A stretch of DNA of 7,954 nt. Origin: Prosthecobacter sp. Lineage in GTDB: Bacteria > Verrucomicrobiota > Verrucomicrobiia > Verrucomicrobiales > Verrucomicrobiaceae. The stretch is from positions 1-7,954 of the forward strand of contig JAIWOJ010000076.1 in NCBI GenBank assembly GCA_020216965.1, in the 5' to 3' direction. The position numbers were made by a program, and so were the translations under genes. This document shows positions 5,831 to 7,954 of the stretch, piece after piece (position 1 is the stretch's first letter; each line of letters starts with the position of its first letter). The notes beneath the pieces are model-generated. The model was given only the letters and a program-made list of their open reading frames with translations. It did no database searches and had not been told where the DNA came from.

Positions 5831-7279
5831 ATGAATGCCGCGCTCTCTTCTTTCAGGCTGACTTTCCTCAGCCTCGCCCTTTTCCTCATCACCGCTCCAG
5901 CCGTTCAGGCCCAGGTCGCCCCGGTGCTCACGCCCTTTGTGCCGCCGGATTGGATCGTGGGCGGTGAGGTGGATTACCAGCTCCAATACACCGGCACGGC
6001 TACCCGCTTTAGCCAGGGCGGGCTCCCGCGTGGCCTGCTGCTAGACACCCGCACGGGACGCATCACAGGTAGGCCAGAGGTGGCTGGTCAGTACCGCATC
6101 GTCTTCACAGCCTACAATGGCAGCGCCGCCAGCGCGCCGCTGGTGCTACAATGGCTGGTGAACCCGCTGCCTGCGGGCACAGCCGGCAGCTACCAGGCGC
6201 TCTTGGACCGGAATGACTGGTACAATGGCGGCTATGGCGGGTCCCTGCGGCTCACGGTGGCGAGCACGGGGGCCTACACAGGGGTCATCACCCGTGGGCA
6301 GCATCGGGATAGTATTTCGGGCAGGCTTTTGGTGGTGCCTGGCGGCACGGTCTCGCCATCCGGCAGCTTCTTGGTGCCGCGCCGCTCACCCTATACGCCG
6401 CTGCAGGTGCAGTTCACCCTGCCTCTGGGCACGGGAGCCTTGATCGGCACCTTGCGTGAGACGGCGGGTGCTGTGATTCAGATTTCTGGCTATCGGGTGG
6501 TGACATCCTCTGCGGCCTATGTCGGCCAGTGGAATACCGCGCTGGAGCTCCCAGGCAGCCTGGTGGGAAATGCCACCTATCCCCAGGGTGCAGGCTGGGC
6601 CATCCAGCGCATCGGCAGCACGGGCAGCATTTCGTGGATCTTGCGGCTGGCAGATGGGCTGGCACTGACGGCCTCCACAGGGCTGGGTGGTTCCGGGCAG
6701 ACGGCCCTGCACTTGATGCTCTACAACTATGCAGGCTCCATCCAGGGCTTCCAGGTTTTTGATAGCACCCTGGGCAGCACCACAGGCAGCCTCGGCTGGG
6801 TGAAATCCGCCTTTTACTCCCGTAGCTACACGAATGGCTTCCCGCTGCATCAGCTAGCTGCGAATGGGGCGCGCTACACGCCGCCGCGGAATGGAGCCAT
6901 GATCTTTGGCCTGACGCCCGGCGCTACAAACGCCCGTTTGAACTTCACCCAAGGTGGCCTGGGGAGCCCTTACACCTTTGTCTTCGGCGTCTTGGCAGCC
7001 AATCGCCTCAAGATTCCCACCTTCGCCAGTGGTTCCAATCCCTACCGGCTGACTTTTGGCATCGACTTCGTCAATGGTCTGCTCACCGGCAGCGGCACGG
7101 CGATGGATTTCGTGGAGGGCAGTCCCACCAACTCACGCACCGGGAACTTCAGTGCCCTGCTGATCCCTGGCAGGAATCAGGCCGTCGGCCACTTTCTCCT
7201 GCCTACCAGCCGCACCGCCACCGCCCCGATCCTCTCTGGCAAGCTGGTGGGTGAGGAAAACACAATCTCAGTGCCTTAA
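5831..7279 (+). CDS. Exported beta-rich protein with N-terminal putative Ig domain
   Basis: The ATG at 5831 (482 residues) is preferred to the GTG at 5783 or ATG at 5786, because it directly starts a signal peptide with a hydrophobic core and a cut after VQA (27/28). Residues 32 to about 110 carry the He_PIG putative Ig pattern: GLPRGLLLDTRTGRITGRP (64-82), then AGQYRIVFTAYN. The remainder is rich in Gly, Ser, Thr and aromatic residues and looks like two or three loosely related beta-sheet units. Recurring cues are 'GSYQALL', 'YVGQW' and 'GARYTPP' starts, 'TGAYTGVI', and 'SGSFLVP' versus 'VGHFLLP' ends. Similar units occur in large verrucomicrobial secreted proteins with Ig domains. No catalytic motif, C-terminal sorting signal or membrane anchor is seen, so it may be a free extracellular or surface-associated adhesion or binding protein. 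Function is unknown. Confidence 0.75.
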   Translation: MNAALSSFRLTFLSLALFLITAPAVQAQVAPVLTPFVPPDWIVGGEVDYQLQYTGTATRFSQGGLPRGLLLDTRTGRITGRPEVAGQYRIVFTAYNGSAASAPLVLQWLVNPLPAGTAGSYQALLDRNDWYNGGYGGSLRLTVASTGAYTGVITRGQHRDSISGRLLVVPGGTVSPSGSFLVPRRSPYTPLQVQFTLPLGTGALIGTLRETAGAVIQISGYRVVTSSAAYVGQWNTALELPGSLVGNATYPQGAGWAIQRIGSTGSISWILRLADGLALTASTGLGGSGQTALHLMLYNYAGSIQGFQVFDSTLGSTTGSLGWVKSAFYSRSYTNGFPLHQLAANGARYTPPRNGAMIFGLTPGATNARLNFTQGGLGSPYTFVFGVLAANRLKIPTFASGSNPYRLTFGIDFVNGLLTGSGTAMDFVEGSPTNSRTGNFSALLIPGRNQAVGHFLLPTSRTATAPILSGKLVGEENTISVP

Positions 7280-7326
7280 CCCGCCTGGGCCTTGTTCCTG
7301 CCAGCCATCGCGGATAAAAACTCCGC

Positions 7327-7954
7327 ATGTCCGCTGCTCAGGCCATGACCCAACTCCACGGTCTCGTGGAACGTGTGGCCTTTCATGCAGAGGACACGGG
7401 TTACTGCATCCTCAAAGTGCTGCCGCAGGGTGCGCCAGAGGTGGTCACCCTGATTGGCAAAGCCCCCCGCGTGGTGGCTGGCGAGCAGTTTGAGGCCACG
7501 GGCGTCTGGGAAAGCACCCGTGATTACGGGCGGCAATTCAAGGCAGACACCCTCAAGCTCACCCGCCCAAGCCACGTCGAGGGCATGGAGCGCTACCTCG
7601 GCTCCGGCCTCATCGAAGGCATCGGCCCTGCCTATGCCAAGCGCCTCGTCGAAAAGTTTGGCCCGCGCGTTTTTGACATCATCGAAAACGAATCCGTCAG
7701 GCTAGAGGAGGTCGAAGGCATCGGGCGAAAGCGCCGCTTAGAAATCCGGGAATCCTGGCTGAAGCAAAAGAGCATCCACCACATCATGCTCTTCCTGCAC
7801 CAGCACGGCATCAGCTCCGCCCGTGCCCTGCGCATCTACAAAACCTATGGAGACGATGCCCTGGCCGTGCTGACCCGTGATCCTTACCGGCTCGCGCAGG
7901 ACATCCATGGCATCGGCTTCCGCACCGCAGACCGCATCGCCCAGCAGGCAGGTC
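7327..7954 (+). CDS. recD2: RecD2-type ATP-dependent DNA helicase, N-terminal part (cut by window end)
   Basis: The first 209 codons of a protein that in this family is usually above 700 residues. RecD2 is a 5'-to-3' superfamily 1B helicase acting in DNA repair and replication-fork maintenance in bacteria, without RecBC partners. Residues 8-80 ([22 protein letters not shown]... [19 protein letters not shown]) form the N-terminal OB-like domain. Helix-hairpin-helix DNA-binding units follow: [18 protein letters not shown] (95-112), [12 protein letters not shown] (126-137) and [16 protein letters not shown] (192-207), the last after the family's 'DPYRLA'. The Walker A and other motor motifs lie beyond the window. 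An in-frame TAA at 7315-7317 limits the start to 7318 or later. ATG 7327 is chosen and ATG 7345 is possible; neither has a Shine-Dalgarno sequence. It starts 47 bases after the Ig-domain gene. Confidence 0.93.
   Translation, partial: MSAAQAMTQLHGLVERVAFHAEDTGYCILKVLPQGAPEVVTLIGKAPRVVAGEQFEATGVWESTRDYGRQFKADTLKLTRPSHVEGMERYLGSGLIEGIGPAYAKRLVEKFGPRVFDIIENESVRLEEVEGIGRKRRLEIRESWLKQKSIHHIMLFLHQHGISSARALRIYKTYGDDALAVLTRDPYRLAQDIHGIGFRTADRIAQQAG

Noticed and set aside
5621..5986. Minus-strand open frame of 121 codons across the intergenic region
   Set aside because: It has low-complexity charged composition and no domain, overlaps the signal-peptide start of the Ig-domain gene, and runs through the inverted repeats.

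Overview
This window reads as ordinary chromosomal DNA, probably from a member of the Verrucomicrobiota. The clues are a secreted protein that starts with an SHD1 (SLA1-homology-like) module, typical of the Planctomycetota/Verrucomicrobiota group; a DUF5722-type glycosidase-like protein; a putative-Ig-domain secreted protein; and a scarcity of Shine-Dalgarno sequences. The assignment is inferred from protein families only, since no rRNA or other marker gene is present.

Layout. (1) Bases 3-1808, plus strand: C-terminal part of a large glycosidase-like protein whose 5' end lies before the window. (2) 1955-2599, plus strand: an FMN nitroreductase-family oxidoreductase, meeting tail to tail with (3) 2602-3150, minus strand: a PduO-type cob(I)alamin adenosyltransferase. 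The two stop codons are the outer triplets of one 8-bp palindrome. (4) 3259-4218, plus strand: an exported, possibly lipid-anchored protein with a CsgG/LpoB/FlgT-like look. After a 61-base gap holding a hairpin comes (5) 4280-5584, plus strand: an exported SHD1-HExxH zinc-metallopeptidase-like protein. (6) 5585-5830: a non-coding stretch rich in inverted repeats, followed by an AT-rich segment with a perfect TATAAT. (7) 5831-7279, plus strand: an exported beta-rich protein with an N-terminal putative Ig domain. (8) 7327-7954, plus strand: the first 209 codons of a RecD2-type helicase, cut by the window end.

How the genes relate. Four of the seven genes look dedicated to the cell envelope, secretion or polymer handling (the glycosidase-like protein, the CsgG-like protein, the metallopeptidase and the Ig-domain protein). 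The other three are housekeeping genes for flavin redox, the B12 cofactor and DNA repair. Only genes 4 and 5 are close enough and co-oriented enough to suggest an operon. I do not see a CRISPR array, mobile element, toxin-antitoxin pair, defence island or RNA gene of a known class. No obviously new system is present. The best second-look items are the structured non-coding stretch at 5585-5741 and the two exported proteins at 3259-5584.
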